Shown: piece by piece, positions 1 through 8,844 of the stretch | How the letters are laid out: each line of letters begins with the position of its first letter | Position numbering within the stretch: position 1 is the first letter of the stretch | NCBI GenBank assembly: GCA_018436595.1 | Contig: JAHDLC010000022.1 | Location: forward strand, 124,001 to 188,000 | Reading direction: 5' to 3' | Length of the DNA stretch: 64,000 bases | DNA from: Synergistaceae bacterium | GTDB lineage: Bacteria; Synergistota; Synergistia; Synergistales; Aminobacteriaceae | Position numbers and translations under genes: made by a program | Notes under the pieces: generated by a model | What the model saw: the letters and a program-made list of their open reading frames with translations, nothing else | Databases searched by the model: none | What the model was told of the DNA's origin: nothing

Positions 1-596
1 ACGGCATGACCTCGGGGAACCACATCTGGGACAAACCCGAAGGGGTTGCCGTCCTGGAGGAGGACCACCGGATCATCCGCCCGGCGAACTACCCGGACGA
101 ATGCCCCGGACAGGGAATGGCGGTGCTGGAGAAAAACGGCATGCGTCTCGCCATTGCCAATCTCCAGGGAAGGGTTTTCATGCCCCCCATCGACTGTCCC
201 TTCAGGAAGGCGGACGCCCTTCTCGCCGCAGCGGGGCAGGTTCCCTTTCTTCTCGATTTCCACGCCGAAGCCACATCGGAAAAAAAGGCGCTGGCCCATT
301 ATCTCGACGGCCGGGCCGCTGTGGTGATCGGAACCCACACCCATGTTCAGACCGCCGACGAGGACATTCTTCCCGGAGGCACGGCCTGCATTACCGACGC
401 AGGAATGACGGGAGGGCACAGAAGTTCCATCGGAATGAAAATGGAAGGCGTGCTCCCGAAGTTTCTCACCGGCATGCCGTCACGGTTTGAAGTCTCCGGA
501 GAGGGGCTGGCCCTGAACGGGGTGGCCGTCACCCTGGATGACGAGACGGGCCGGGCCGTGGACATTCTCAGAATCAACGAAAAACTGTCTCACTGA
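1..596 (+). CDS. ymdB: YmdB/TIGR00282-type metallophosphoesterase, 5'-truncated by the window edge
   Basis: The reading frame is open to the left edge, so the N-terminal part with the first metal-binding motifs lies outside the window. The visible ~197 residues carry TSGNHIWDK near the start, the DFHAEATSEK stretch in the middle and the GTHTHVQTADE block followed by TDAGMTGG, all hallmarks of the YmdB family of calcineurin-like phosphoesterases. Characterised members hydrolyse 2',3'-cyclic nucleotides or cAMP and are often found next to rny (RNase Y), which would lie to the left. The family has about 260 residues, so roughly a quarter is missing. A strong hairpin terminator follows the stop codon. 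Confidence 0.88.
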   Translation, partial: GMTSGNHIWDKPEGVAVLEEDHRIIRPANYPDECPGQGMAVLEKNGMRLAIANLQGRVFMPPIDCPFRKADALLAAAGQVPFLLDFHAEATSEKKALAHYLDGRAAVVIGTHTHVQTADEDILPGGTACITDAGMTGGHRSSIGMKMEGVLPKFLTGMPSRFEVSGEGLALNGVAVTLDDETGRAVDILRINEKLSH

Positions 597-598
597 AA

Positions 599-637
599 AT
601 GAGCGGGGGAGGCCTCAAGGCTCCCCCGCTCATTTTT
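599..637. terminator. Bidirectional rho-independent terminator
   Basis: A 13-bp perfect stem (599-611 with 621-633) with a short GC loop is followed by a T-run on the plus strand and a shorter one on the minus strand. It separates the convergent ymdB and hypE genes. Confidence 0.85.
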
Positions 638-642
638 GTCTT

Positions 643-1641
643 TCAGCAGATCCTGGGAAGAATCTCCCCCCAGGGCATATCCACCAGCCGCTCTCCTCCA
701 ATGGAGGTCCTCATGGAAACCATTCCCTTCGGTTCCGCGGAGGAGACGCGGCCGATGACGGCCGCGTCTCCGCAGAGAGGCGACTGTCTGAGGATGCGCA
801 GAGTTTCTTCGGTGTCTGAAGGGGCCACCGCAAGGGCGGCGCATCCCTCGCAGGCCATGTAGAGGGGATCGAAGCCGAGAACGTCGCAGAGGGACTTCAC
901 CTGGAAGCTTACCGGTATGGAGTCCTCATCGAGGGAGAAGTGGAGTTCCGAGGCTTCCGCCCATTCGCAGAGCACCGTTCCCAGCCCGCCCCTGGTGCAG
1001 TCCCTCATGCACCGCAGCCCTTCGAGGTGAAGAAGGGGGCTCAGGGCCGGCCACAGGGGTGCGCAGTCGCTCAGCAGTCCTTCCACGGGAAGGTTGAACC
1101 GGGCGGACGCGATGGCTGCTCCGTGCCTTCCCACGGACGTGGTGACGAGAAGAGCGTCACCCTCCCGTATGGAGCTCATGGAGAGCGTCCGGGGCGTCCT
1201 GATCTGCCCGAAGGCGCAGCCCGTGATGATCATTCCCTCCACCGCTCCAGAGGGCACGACCTTGGTGTCCCCGGCGGCGAGGGTCATGCCGAGTTCGGCG
1301 CAGGTCGAGGCGGCGCTCTCCATGTAGGAGGAGACCTCTTCCGGCGAAATTCCCTCCTCGAGGACGAGACTTATGCCGAGGAAATCAGGGCTCGCTCCCC
1401 GGACGGCCAGATCGTTTGCGCAGCCGCAGACGCACAGGTGACCGATGTCGCCGCCGGGAAATCTCCGGGGCGAGACGGTAAAGCCGTCCATCGTCATGGC
1501 GTAGCCTCCCGGAAGGAGGGCCGCGTCCTCCATCTCGGGGCCGATGCCCCGCTTCCCGAAGGATTCGAGGAGGTGCGATACGAGATCGGCGCTCTGCCGC
1601 CCGCCGCTTCCGTGTCCCAGGGTGATTGCTGTGTCCTTCAT
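643..1641 (-). CDS. hypE: Carbamoyl dehydratase HypE, NiFe-hydrogenase maturation
   Basis: HypE dehydrates the carbamoyl group that HypF places on its C-terminal cysteine. This gives a thiocyanate whose cyanide is passed to the HypC-HypD complex for the NiFe(CN)2CO site. The 332-aa product has the N-terminal LGHGSGG motif (residues 8-14), the AIR-synthase fold and a C-terminal PRIC, whose last residue is the carbamoylated Cys. The start codon overlaps the hypD stop by 4 nt (ATGA), so the two are translationally coupled. hypA, hypB, hypF and hydrogenase structural genes are not in the window. Confidence 0.96.
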   Translation of the reverse strand: MKDTAITLGHGSGGRQSADLVSHLLESFGKRGIGPEMEDAALLPGGYAMTMDGFTVSPRRFPGGDIGHLCVCGCANDLAVRGASPDFLGISLVLEEGISPEEVSSYMESAASTCAELGMTLAAGDTKVVPSGAVEGMIITGCAFGQIRTPRTLSMSSIREGDALLVTTSVGRHGAAIASARFNLPVEGLLSDCAPLWPALSPLLHLEGLRCMRDCTRGGLGTVLCEWAEASELHFSLDEDSIPVSFQVKSLCDVLGFDPLYMACEGCAALAVAPSDTEETLRILRQSPLCGDAAVIGRVSSAEPKGMVSMRTSIGGERLVDMPWGEILPRIC

Positions 1642-2705
1642 GACCTGTCTCCTTTATAAAAACGGAAGTACGCCCCGCAGGTTCCCTCCCCGGACACCAT
1701 GCAGGGGCCCACGGGAGACAGGGGGGTGCATGCCGAGCGGAACAGGGGGCATTCCGGAGGGATGATCTTTCCCGTCAGCACTTCGCCGCACCGGCATCCG
1801 GCAGGTGGGGCGCCCGGGAGCAGGGAGAGGCTGAACCGCTTTTCCGCGTCAAAGGATTCATACGCCTTTCTCAGGCCCAGCCCCGAGTCCGGAATGGTCC
1901 CGATACCCCTCCACGGGGCGTCCCGGTGCCGGAAGACCTCTTCAAGCAGTCCGAGGGCCTTGGTATTGCCTTCCTTTTTCACCGCTGTGCCATAGACCGA
2001 ACGGAGGGCAGGGGCCCCCTGCTCGTGCTGTCTGACGATTTCCGCGAGGCCCAGCAGAATCTGGTCCGGCTCAAATCCGGCAATCACGCCGGGAAGGCCG
2101 TACTTCTCGGGAAGAAAACGAAAGGGGGCGTGGCCGAGGATGACGCACACATGGCCGGGAAGAAGAAATCCCGAAAGCCGGAGATCCGGGTCCGCGGCGA
2201 GAAGCTCCACCGCCGGCGGCGTTCGTTTGTGGAACGAAAGTACCGAGAGGTTGGGGACGCCTCTCCGGGCAGCCTCGGACACCAGGGCCGCCGTAGCCGG
2301 GGCGGTGGTCTCGAACCCTACGCCGAGAAAGACCACCTCCCGATCGGGATTCTCCACGGCGATGGACAGAACCTCCATGGCGCTTGTGACCACCCTGGCG
2401 TCCAGTCCCCCGGACCGCTTTGACGCAAGGGATCCTCCCTTGCAGGGGACCTTGAACATATCCCCGTAGGCGGCGACGACGGCCCCCCGGTCGAGAAGGG
2501 AAATGGCGGCTTCGATCTCTCCCTGGTCGGTGACGCACACCGGGCACCCCGGTCCGGAGACCAGCCGCAGTGTCGGCGGAAGAATGGACCTGATCCCGGA
2601 GCGGAAGACGGAAACGGTGTGGGTTCCGCAGACTTCCATCACCGAGAGGGGTGTCCTGGAGATCTTCCCCAGAAGAGCAGCTATGGAAGGGGCGCTAATG
2701 GGCAT
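1638..2705 (-). CDS. hypD: Hydrogenase maturation factor HypD
   Basis: HypD is the FeS scaffold on which Fe(CN)2CO is assembled together with HypC. The 355-aa protein shows the conserved CGTHT (Cys26), the GPGCPVC pair (Cys54/Cys57) and a C-terminal cysteine cluster (CRCGEVLTGK, PPECPLF, CTPLSPVGPC, GTCGAYF) that holds the [4Fe-4S] centre. Length and motif order are normal for the family. It is the middle gene of a tight hypC-hypD-hypE operon, overlapping hypC by 11 nt and hypE by 4 nt. Confidence 0.97.
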   Translation of the reverse strand: MPISAPSIAALLGKISRTPLSVMEVCGTHTVSVFRSGIRSILPPTLRLVSGPGCPVCVTDQGEIEAAISLLDRGAVVAAYGDMFKVPCKGGSLASKRSGGLDARVVTSAMEVLSIAVENPDREVVFLGVGFETTAPATAALVSEAARRGVPNLSVLSFHKRTPPAVELLAADPDLRLSGFLLPGHVCVILGHAPFRFLPEKYGLPGVIAGFEPDQILLGLAEIVRQHEQGAPALRSVYGTAVKKEGNTKALGLLEEVFRHRDAPWRGIGTIPDSGLGLRKAYESFDAEKRFSLSLLPGAPPAGCRCGEVLTGKIIPPECPLFRSACTPLSPVGPCMVSGEGTCGAYFRFYKGDRS

Positions 2706-2934
2706 AGGGATCTCCCGCGAGAGCCCGCAGTTCGTCCCAGAGGGCTTTCAGTTCTTCCGAGTCCTCCGGGGAAAGTTTTTCTATGGCGAATCCCGCGTGG
2801 ACGAGCACCGTATCGCCCGGCTCGACATCATCAACGAGATCGGTGCGGATTTCCGTCCGGACGGCGCCGGCGGCGGCAAGGGCCCGGTGTTCTCCAAGTA
2901 TCGTTTCAATGGTGTGGGGAACGGCAAGACACAT
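2695..2934 (-). CDS. hypC: Hydrogenase maturation chaperone HypC/HupF
   Basis: This 79-aa protein begins MCLAVP. The second-position Cys exposed after Met removal is the iron-cofactor ligand of HypC. It also has the DTVLVHAGFAIEKL segment typical of the family beta-barrel. HypC carries the Fe(CN)2CO unit between HypD and the large hydrogenase subunit. A good ribosome site (AAGGAGG) lies 7 nt upstream. A candidate minus-strand -10 (TACAAT at 2963-2958) sits just upstream of the gene, so hypC is probably the first gene of the hypCDE unit. Confidence 0.95.
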   Translation of the reverse strand: MCLAVPHTIETILGEHRALAAAGAVRTEIRTDLVDDVEPGDTVLVHAGFAIEKLSPEDSEELKALWDELRALAGDPYAH

Positions 2935-3160
2935 GAATACTCCTCCTTTTCCGGGCTATTGTACTCCAGAATGACGGGAGAATGAAGAAAATACACTTTC
3001 ATGGAGTGGAAAGATGGCCGGAGGGTGCTATAATATGCTTCGACTATTCTATATTAAGAAAACAAACGAAATAATGAAAGGCAGGTGACGTTCAGGACAG
3101 ACCGGGATTGGACAGTACTGGCGTGTTCCAGCACCTGATCACAGACAATGAAGGAGGGGT

Positions 3161-4504
3161 ATGGGAAAAATGGCACAGGAAGCCCATCGTGAACATTGGG
3201 GAAGCAGAATCGGATTTATACTGGCGGCAGCGGGATCGGCAGTCGGACTGGGAAATATCTGGCGTTTCCCGTACATTACCGGGAAGTATGGCGGAGCTGC
3301 CTTTGTTCTCGTGTACCTTGCACTGATCTTTATTGTCGGTTTCTCCGTCATGCTTGCCGAAATGGCCATCGGCCGGAAAGCCCAGCTGAACGCGGTCGGT
3401 TCCTTCCAGAAGCTCAGGGGCGGCGCATGGCCCATCGTCGGATGGATGGGAGTGCTCGCCGGATTCATGATCCTGTCTTTCTACGGCGTCATCGGCGGCT
3501 GGACCATCAAGTACTTCATCTGGTCCTTCACCGGCTTGATGGGTGACGCGGCTGCGGGCAAGGCGGGCGACGTTTTCGGCGCCTTCGTCACCAATACCCC
3601 GCAGGTGATCATGTACCAGGCCATCTTCATGCTCATCACCATCTGGGTCGTCTACAAGGGAATCGGCGAGGGCATCGAGAAATACTGCAAGATCCTCATG
3701 CCGGCCCTCTTCGTCATCCTGCTTATCCTCATCGTCCGTTCCGTGACCCTCGAGGGGGCGGGCAAGGGGCTGGAGTTCTACCTCAAGCCTGATTTTTCAA
3801 AGCTCACCGGTGAATCCTTCGCAGCCGCCCTGGGGCAGGCCTTCTTCTCCCTCTCCCTGGGCATGGGGTGCATGATCACCTACGGGAGCTACGTGGACAA
3901 GCAGACCACCCTTCCGGGAGCGGCCATCCAGGTCTGCGTCATCGATACCATGGTGGCCATCCTGGCAGGACTCGCCATCTTCCCGGCAGTCTTCGCCTTC
4001 GGAGTGGATGCGGGAGCCGGTCCCGGACTGACCTTCGTCACCCTTCCCTCCGTCTTCGCCAAGATGGCGGGATCTTCCATCTGGTCGGCCCTGTTCTTCC
4101 TGCTTCTCTTCATCGCCGCCCTGACATCGGCCATCTCTCTTCTCGAAGTGGTGGCGGCCTACGTCATCGACAAGGGATGGGCACGGCCCAAGGCCGCAGT
4201 CATCATGGGACTCCTGATCTTCGCCCTTGGCGTGCCTTCCGCCATGTCCCTCACCGGAGCGCCGAAGATCGCGGGGAAAGACTTCCTCGACGCCATGGAC
4301 TTCCTGTCATCCAACGTCCTTCTGCCCCTGGGCGGCGTGTTCATCGCCCTCTTTGTGGGCTGGTTCTGGACGGCGGATGCAAGGAGAGAGGTCACCAACG
4401 AGGGTACCCACTCCTTCGGCATGATGGAGCCGTGGATCTGGGTCTGCAGGGTCATCGCTCCTCTCGGAATACTGTACATCTTCATCACCGGCCTCAAGTG
4501 GTGA
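3161..4504 (+). CDS. Sodium-dependent transporter, NSS/SNF family
   Basis: The 447-aa polytopic membrane protein opens with the diagnostic NSS segment (GFILAAAGSAVGLGNIWRFPY, residues ~19-39), which forms the unwound TM1 region that binds Na+ and substrate. About 11-12 hydrophobic segments follow. NSS members of bacteria import amino acids with Na+ (LeuT, MhsT and relatives). The start was chosen for AAGGAGG 5-6 nt upstream. A TATAAT at 3029-3034 is a possible -10. Its position just before the glycine-riboswitch/glycine-reductase operon suggests a role in amino-acid uptake, possibly glycine; the substrate cannot be read from the sequence. Confidence 0.93.
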   Translation: MGKMAQEAHREHWGSRIGFILAAAGSAVGLGNIWRFPYITGKYGGAAFVLVYLALIFIVGFSVMLAEMAIGRKAQLNAVGSFQKLRGGAWPIVGWMGVLAGFMILSFYGVIGGWTIKYFIWSFTGLMGDAAAGKAGDVFGAFVTNTPQVIMYQAIFMLITIWVVYKGIGEGIEKYCKILMPALFVILLILIVRSVTLEGAGKGLEFYLKPDFSKLTGESFAAALGQAFFSLSLGMGCMITYGSYVDKQTTLPGAAIQVCVIDTMVAILAGLAIFPAVFAFGVDAGAGPGLTFVTLPSVFAKMAGSSIWSALFFLLLFIAALTSAISLLEVVAAYVIDKGWARPKAAVIMGLLIFALGVPSAMSLTGAPKIAGKDFLDAMDFLSSNVLLPLGGVFIALFVGWFWTADARREVTNEGTHSFGMMEPWIWVCRVIAPLGILYIFITGLKW

Positions 4505-4520
4505 CGGCACCAGCTTTTTT

Positions 4521-4550
4521 GAGGGCCCCTTCGGGGGCCCTCTTTTTATT
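4521..4550 (+). terminator. Rho-independent terminator after the NSS transporter
   Basis: A 9-bp stem GAGGGCCCC/GGGGCCCTC closed by a TTCG tetraloop is followed by TTTTTATT. It isolates the transporter from the downstream riboswitch leader. Confidence 0.93.
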
Positions 4551-4645
4551 CCCGGGCCGGCCCCGAAAATCATTTTGTTGTTCCGTTCACAAAAAGGCTT
4601 GACTCCTTTTTTTCATTGTGTAAAATAAACATGATCTCCGGATGA

Positions 4646-4760
4646 ACGCCGCAAGAGAGACTTTCCAGCACACAGGAGAGCGCCGAAGGGGCAAGGCCCG
4701 CCGTACAGGGCGGGCGGAAACTCTCAGGCGAAAGGATTGCGGCCGGACGGATCTCTGAAA
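4646..4760 (+). promoter_or_regulatory. Glycine riboswitch (one full aptamer)
   Basis: The leader has the ordered glycine-aptamer signatures: AGAGAGAC (4654-4661), a small hairpin (TTTCC/GGAGA), GCGCCGAAGGGGCAAG (4680-4695), a GC hairpin (GCCCGCC...GGGCGGGC), ACTCTCAGGCGAAAGGA (4720-4736) and the closing GGACGGATCTCTGA. Only one aptamer is evident, not the tandem arrangement. The 3' closing strand CTCTG can alternatively pair with CAGAG near 4808-4814, ahead of the grdX ribosome site (GGGAGG at ~4835), a possible ON-switch without an obvious terminator. It precedes the glycine reductase operon, so glycine probably induces its own catabolism. Confidence 0.9.
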
Positions 4761-4846
4761 TGAATAGCTCCCCCGATGCGGTTTCTCTCCTCTCCGGGGC
4801 TATGCGACAGAGAGTGTCTTACCTATAGGTATAGGGAGGCAGTTGA

Positions 4847-5287
4847 ATGTCCTGTCGCAGGCTTCTTGTAACCAACAATCCCCTTTTGCGGAACGCTGTC
4901 CCGTCCTGCGATTTCATCGACGGAAACCCTCTTGCTGTTCTTCTGCGGTCAAGGGACTATGTCCATCTCGGATGGATACTGCTGTCCCACCCCCTCTACG
5001 GGAACCTCCGTCCCCACCAGCATCCGTACCGCTCCATTCTCCTGGAGCGCCCTGACGGTGAACCCCGGCCGGCTCTCGACCTCCAGTCCCTGGAATACGT
5101 CGAAAACGCTCTCGGGGTGTATTCCGCCGAGAAGGAGCGGATTCTCTCAGACAAGGGAATGCCCGAAGGCGTCCGGGACGATTTCGCCGTCATCGACGCC
5201 GAGCTCATGAAGGAAAGCCTTTCCCGGTACGGCCTGTGGCCCCGGGAATCTTTGAAGACAGATCTATTGAAAGGAGGTGAAGGATAA
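4847..5287 (+). CDS. grdX: GrdX family protein, first gene of the glycine reductase operon
   Basis: A 146-aa soluble protein beginning MSCRRLLVTNNPLL. The early TNNP motif, the RDYVHLGWILLSHPLYGN stretch and the position directly before trxA-grdE match GrdX, a short protein of unknown biochemical function found at the head of clostridial glycine reductase operons. It is the first gene after the glycine riboswitch. Its tail contains the strong ribosome site (AAAGGAGGTG) of trxA, and its stop overlaps the trxA start by one base (TAATG). The assignment rests on motif memory plus context, not on an alignment. Confidence 0.75.
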   Translation: MSCRRLLVTNNPLLRNAVPSCDFIDGNPLAVLLRSRDYVHLGWILLSHPLYGNLRPHQHPYRSILLERPDGEPRPALDLQSLEYVENALGVYSAEKERILSDKGMPEGVRDDFAVIDAELMKESLSRYGLWPRESLKTDLLKGGEG

Positions 5288-5607
5288 TGGTTGAATTGAC
5301 GAAAGAGAATTTTGACGCCGAGGTCAAGGAGAGCGCGCTCCCCGTGCTTGTTGACTTCTGGGGCCCCAAGTGCGGCCCCTGCATGGCGCTGCTCCCCAAT
5401 GTCCACAAGATGGCGGAGGAGTACGAAGGCAAGGTGAAGTTCTGTTCCGTGGATGTTTCCGAGAACCGGAGAGTTGCCATCGCGAACAAGGTCATGGGTC
5501 TTCCCACGTTCCTCTTCTGGAAGGACGGAGCGGAAGTCGCCAGGATCAGCGGCGGAGATGTTACCCTGGAGAAGATCAGGGAAAATGTGGAGGCTCTTCT
5601 GAAGTAG
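5287..5607 (+). CDS. trxA: Thioredoxin of the glycine reductase system
   Basis: This 106-aa single-domain thioredoxin has the redox motif WGPKCGPCM (Cys29 and Cys32), the cis-proline segment GLPTFLFWKDG and normal length. In glycine reductase the thioredoxin re-reduces the selenoprotein GrdA after each turnover. Sitting between grdX and grdE with coupled translation, it is very likely dedicated to that job. The lysine before the CxxC (GPKC) recalls the glycine-reductase-associated thioredoxins of clostridia. No thioredoxin reductase gene (trxB) lies in the operon, unlike several clostridial operons. Confidence 0.93.
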   Translation: MVELTKENFDAEVKESALPVLVDFWGPKCGPCMALLPNVHKMAEEYEGKVKFCSVDVSENRRVAIANKVMGLPTFLFWKDGAEVARISGGDVTLEKIRENVEALLK

Positions 5608-5640
5608 CCTTCGCGCCCAAAAGGGGGGAAACAGACAACC

Positions 5641-6927
5641 ATGAGACTCGAGCTGCACAAGGTGAAAATCAACAAGCTGGCCTGGGGAGACACGACCTCC
5701 GTCCGGGCCGGTGTGCTGACGGTGAACAAGGAGGAGCTCCTTTCCGTTCTCGCAGGCGATGAACGGCTTGCAAAGGTGGACGTGGACATTGCCCTTCCAG
5801 GCGAAAGCGTCCGCATCCTTCCCGTGAAGGACGTCGTGGAGCCCCGTTTTAAAATGGAAGGCCCCGGCGGAGTGTTCCCGGGCATGGTGTCCGACGTGGA
5901 ATCCGTCGGCGAGGGCAAGACCCTCGTCCTTTCGGGAGCCGCCGTTGTGACCACTGGAAAGATTGTCCGCTTCCAGGAAGGCATCATTGACATGACCGGT
6001 CCCGGGGCCGACTACACGCCCTATTCCGGGACATGCAATGTCGTGATCATCCTCGAAAACGTCGAGGGAATCGACAAGCACGATTACGAGACCGCCTGCA
6101 GGATGGCGGGGCTGAAAGCTGCAGCCTACCTGGCCGAGAAGTGCCTCGGCACGCCCGCCGACGAGGTTGAGACCTACGAGACCCCCTGCCTCAAGGACGC
6201 CATGGCGGCCCATCCCGGACTGCCGAAGGTCGCCTACCTCTACATGCTCCAGTCCCAGGGACTTCTTCACGACACCTACCTTTACGGAGTGGACGTGAAA
6301 AAAATCCTTCCCACCTTCCTCAATCCCACGGAAGTCATGGACGGAGCCATCGTCTCGGGCAACTGCGTGTCCGCCTGCGACAAGAACAACACCTACTCCC
6401 ACCAGAACAACCCGGTGATCCACCACATGTTCAGGCGCCACGGCAAGGACTTCAACTTCCTCGGCTGCATCGTCACCAACGAAAACGTGACCCTTGCCGA
6501 CAAGAAGAGATGCTCCTCCTATTCCATCAAGCTCGCGAAGACCCTCGGTGTGGACGGTCTTCTCATCTCCGAGGAAGGCTTCGGCAATCCTGACGCCGAC
6601 CTGATCATGAACTGCTGGAAGGCCGAGCGGTCAGGAATCAAGACAACCCTTCTCACCGACGAATACGCCGGCCAGGACGGCGCGAGCCAGTCCCTCGCCG
6701 ACTCCTGCCCCGAGGGAGATGCATGCGTCACCGCCGGAAACGCCAATGAAGTGATTGTTCTTCCTCCCATGAAGAAGGTCATCGGCGTTCCCGAGGAAGC
6801 CAACGTCATCGCCGGAGGCTGGCAGGGATCCCTCGCCGCCGACGGGACCATTACCGTGGAGCTCCAGGCCATCCTCGGAGCCACCAGCGAACTCGGCTTC
6901 ACGAAACTCGGAGCCTACACCATCTGA
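5641..6927 (+). CDS. grdE: Glycine reductase component B, alpha/beta proprotein GrdE
   Basis: GrdE is made as a proprotein of the substrate-specific component B. It self-cleaves before an internal cysteine to give two subunits, the C-terminal one carrying a pyruvoyl-type carbonyl that binds glycine as a Schiff base. The 428-aa product has the cleavage motif [11 protein letters not shown] with the Cys at residue 242, matching the family position. The sequence around it, including [19 protein letters not shown] and [13 protein letters not shown], fits the glycine-specific GrdE rather than the sarcosine or betaine forms. It is followed 37 nt later by grdA. Confidence 0.96.
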   Translation: MRLELHKVKINKLAWGDTTSVRAGVLTVNKEELLSVLAGDERLAKVDVDIALPGESVRILPVKDVVEPRFKMEGPGGVFPGMVSDVESVGEGKTLVLSGAAVVTTGKIVRFQEGIIDMTGPGADYTPYSGTCNVVIILENVEGIDKHDYETACRMAGLKAAAYLAEKCLGTPADEVETYETPCLKDAMAAHPGLPKVAYLYMLQSQGLLHDTYLYGVDVKKILPTFLNPTEVMDGAIVSGNCVSACDKNNTYSHQNNPVIHHMFRRHGKDFNFLGCIVTNENVTLADKKRCSSYSIKLAKTLGVDGLLISEEGFGNPDADLIMNCWKAERSGIKTTLLTDEYAGQDGASQSLADSCPEGDACVTAGNANEVIVLPPMKKVIGVPEEANVIAGGWQGSLAADGTITVELQAILGATSELGFTKLGAYTI

Positions 6928-6964
6928 TCCGACGTACCGCACAACGACAAGGAGGTGTCACAGC

Positions 6965-7441
6965 ATGGCTAAACTGGCAGGCAAGAAAGTGCTGCTGCTC
7001 GGTGAGCGCGACGGCGTTCCCGGCCCCGCCATGGAAGCATGCCTGAAGGACAGCGGCGCCGATATCGTCTTTTCGGTGACCGAATGCTTCGTCTGAACCG
7101 CCGCAGGAGCCATGGATCTGCAGAACCAGCAGCGCATCAAGGATGCCGCTGAGAAGTACGGCCCGGAAAACGTGGTCGTCATTCTGGGTTCCTCCGATGC
7201 CGAAGGCGCAGAAATCTACGCCGAAACGGTAAGCAACGGAGACCCCACCTTTGCAGGTCCCCTGGCCGGAGTCCAGTCTGGACTCGCCGTATACCATGTC
7301 TTTGAACAGGAGATTCGGGACGAATGCGACGCAAACGCCTGGGAAGAGCAGATCAGCATGATGGAAATGGTGCTCGACCCCGAGAAGCTGTCTGAAGCCG
7401 TGAGCGGCATTCGGGCACAGTTCAGCAAGTACGCCCTATAA
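6965..7441 (+). CDS. grdA: Glycine reductase selenoprotein A, UGA read as selenocysteine at codon 44
   Basis: The frame from the ATG at 6965 (ribosome site AAGGAGGTG) is interrupted only by TGA at 7094-7096, inside the conserved GrdA motif [14 protein letters not shown], and then runs to the stop at 7439-7441. That gives 158 residues, the usual GrdA length. GrdA shuttles the carboxymethyl group as Se-carboxymethyl-selenocysteine from component B to component C and is re-reduced by thioredoxin. The TGA is therefore a recoded Sec codon, not a frameshift or pseudogene. Automatic gene callers would report only the fragment from 7112. selA/B/C/D genes are not in the window. Confidence 0.97.
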
Positions 7442-7458
7442 GAGGGGAGGGAGAAATT

Positions 7459-8766
7459 GTGTCATACCGGATCATTCATTATATAAACCAGTTTTACGCC
7501 GGAATCGGAGGCGAAGAGAAGGCTGACGTCACTCCCGAAATCCGGGAGGGAGTCGTCGGGCCGGGAATGGCCCTGAAGGCCGCTCTTGGAACGGATGCCG
7601 AGATAGTTGCCACAGTTGTCTGCGGAGACTCCTATTTCGCTTCCAACATGGAGAAGGCGTCCGCCGAAATACTTGACATGATGAAGAAGTACAAGCCCGA
7701 CGCAGTGGTTGCCGGGCCGGCCTTCAACGCGGGCCGCTACGGCACCGCCTGCGGCGCCGTGTGCGAAGCCGTGGTCAAGCAGCTCGGCATCCCCGCGGTG
7801 TCCGGAATGTACCCCGAAAACCCCGGCGTGGAGATGTACAAGAAGAGCTTCTACATCGTGGAAACCCCGGACAGCGCAGCAGGCATGAAAAAGGCCGTTC
7901 CCGCCATGGCGGCCCTCGTCCTGAAGCTCCTGAAGGGCGAGAAGCTCGGCACTCCCGCCGAGGAAGGCTACATCGAGCGGGGCGTCAGGAAGAACAAGTT
8001 CTACGACAAGCTCGCCGCCGAGCGGGCGGTGGACATGTTCACCGCCAAGCTCAAGGGAGAGCCCTTCGTCACCGAGTATCCCATGCCCGTCTTCGACCGG
8101 GTTGCGCCCAACCCGGCGGTGAAGGACATGAAGAACGCGGTCATCGCCCTGGTCACCTCCGGCGGCATCTGCCCCAAGGGCAACCCTGACCACATAGAGG
8201 CCTCCAGCGCCAGCAAGTTCGGCGAGTACGACATCTCCGGCGTGATGGACCTCACCGCCGACGGCTATTGCACGGCCCACGGCGGCTATGACGCCACCTA
8301 CGCCGACCAGGACGCCGACAGGGTCCTCCCCGTGGACGTGCTTCGCGACATGGAGAAGGAAGGCGTCTTCAAGAAGCTCCACAACAAGTTCTATACCACC
8401 GTGGGCAACGGAACGGCCGTGGCCAGCGCCAAGAAGTTCGGCGCCGAGATCGCCCGGAGGCTCATCGCCGACGGAGTGACCGCCGTCATCCTCACTTCCA
8501 CCTGAGGAACCTGCACTCGTTGCGGCGCAACGATGGTCAAGGAAATCGAGCGTGCAGGCCTTCCCGTAGTTCACGTATGCACCATAGTTCCCATCTCCCT
8601 CACCGTGGGAGCCAACAGGATCGTTCCCGCAATTGCCATTCCCCATCCTCTCGGTGATCCCACGAGGACCATGGAAGAAGAGAAGGAGATCCGGCGCCAT
8701 CTGGTCCAGAAATCCCTGAAGGCGCTTCAGACCGAAATTTCCGATCAGACGGTGTTCGCCGACTGA
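7459..8766 (+). CDS. grdB: Glycine reductase component B, selenoprotein GrdB, UGA read as selenocysteine at codon 349
   Basis: The gene starts with GTG at 7459 (AGGGAGG upstream) and encodes MSYRIIHYINQFYAGIGGEE. TGA at 8503-8505 falls exactly in the GrdB active-site motif LTST-U-GTCTRCGATMVKEI, and the frame continues to 8766, giving about 435 residues, normal for GrdB. The Sec residue attacks the C-N bond of the glycine Schiff base held by GrdE. A perfect 7-bp stem with a GGC loop (8517-8533) begins 12 nt after the TGA, suitably placed for a bacterial SECIS element. Without recoding the gene would appear as two pieces (7459-8505 and 8533-8766). Confidence 0.97.
8517..8533 (+). promoter_or_regulatory. 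Candidate bSECIS hairpin in grdB
   Basis: The perfect stem TCGTTGC/GCAACGA with loop GGC lies 12-28 nt after the grdB UGA. Bacterial SECIS elements sit directly 3' of the UGA with G residues in the apical loop, where SelB binds. The loop identity is inferred from position and shape only. Confidence 0.6.
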
Positions 8767-8780
8767 CGGTTTTTCATGCG

Positions 8781-8805
8781 GGGGCCCGGAGATTTTCCGG
8801 GCCCC
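8781..8805 (+). promoter_or_regulatory. Intercistronic hairpin between grdB and grdC
   Basis: A perfect 10-bp GC-rich stem (8781-8790 with 8796-8805, loop GATTT) has no following T-run, so it is not a typical terminator. It could protect the 3' end of the upstream mRNA, be a processing site, or tune the ratio of component B to component C. Confidence 0.6.
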
Positions 8806-8844
8806 ACAGCCCAAGAGAGAACAGCACAAGGAGGTTGGACCCCC

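Noticed and set aside
7081-7111. TGA in grdA as a nonsense mutation or frameshift
   Set aside because: It lies exactly at the invariant Sec position, and the frame and family similarity continue on both sides.
8503-8535. Stop in grdB as gene end with a separate small gene after it
   Set aside because: The conserved TST-U-GTCTRC motif spans the TGA, and the downstream piece is the family C-terminus.
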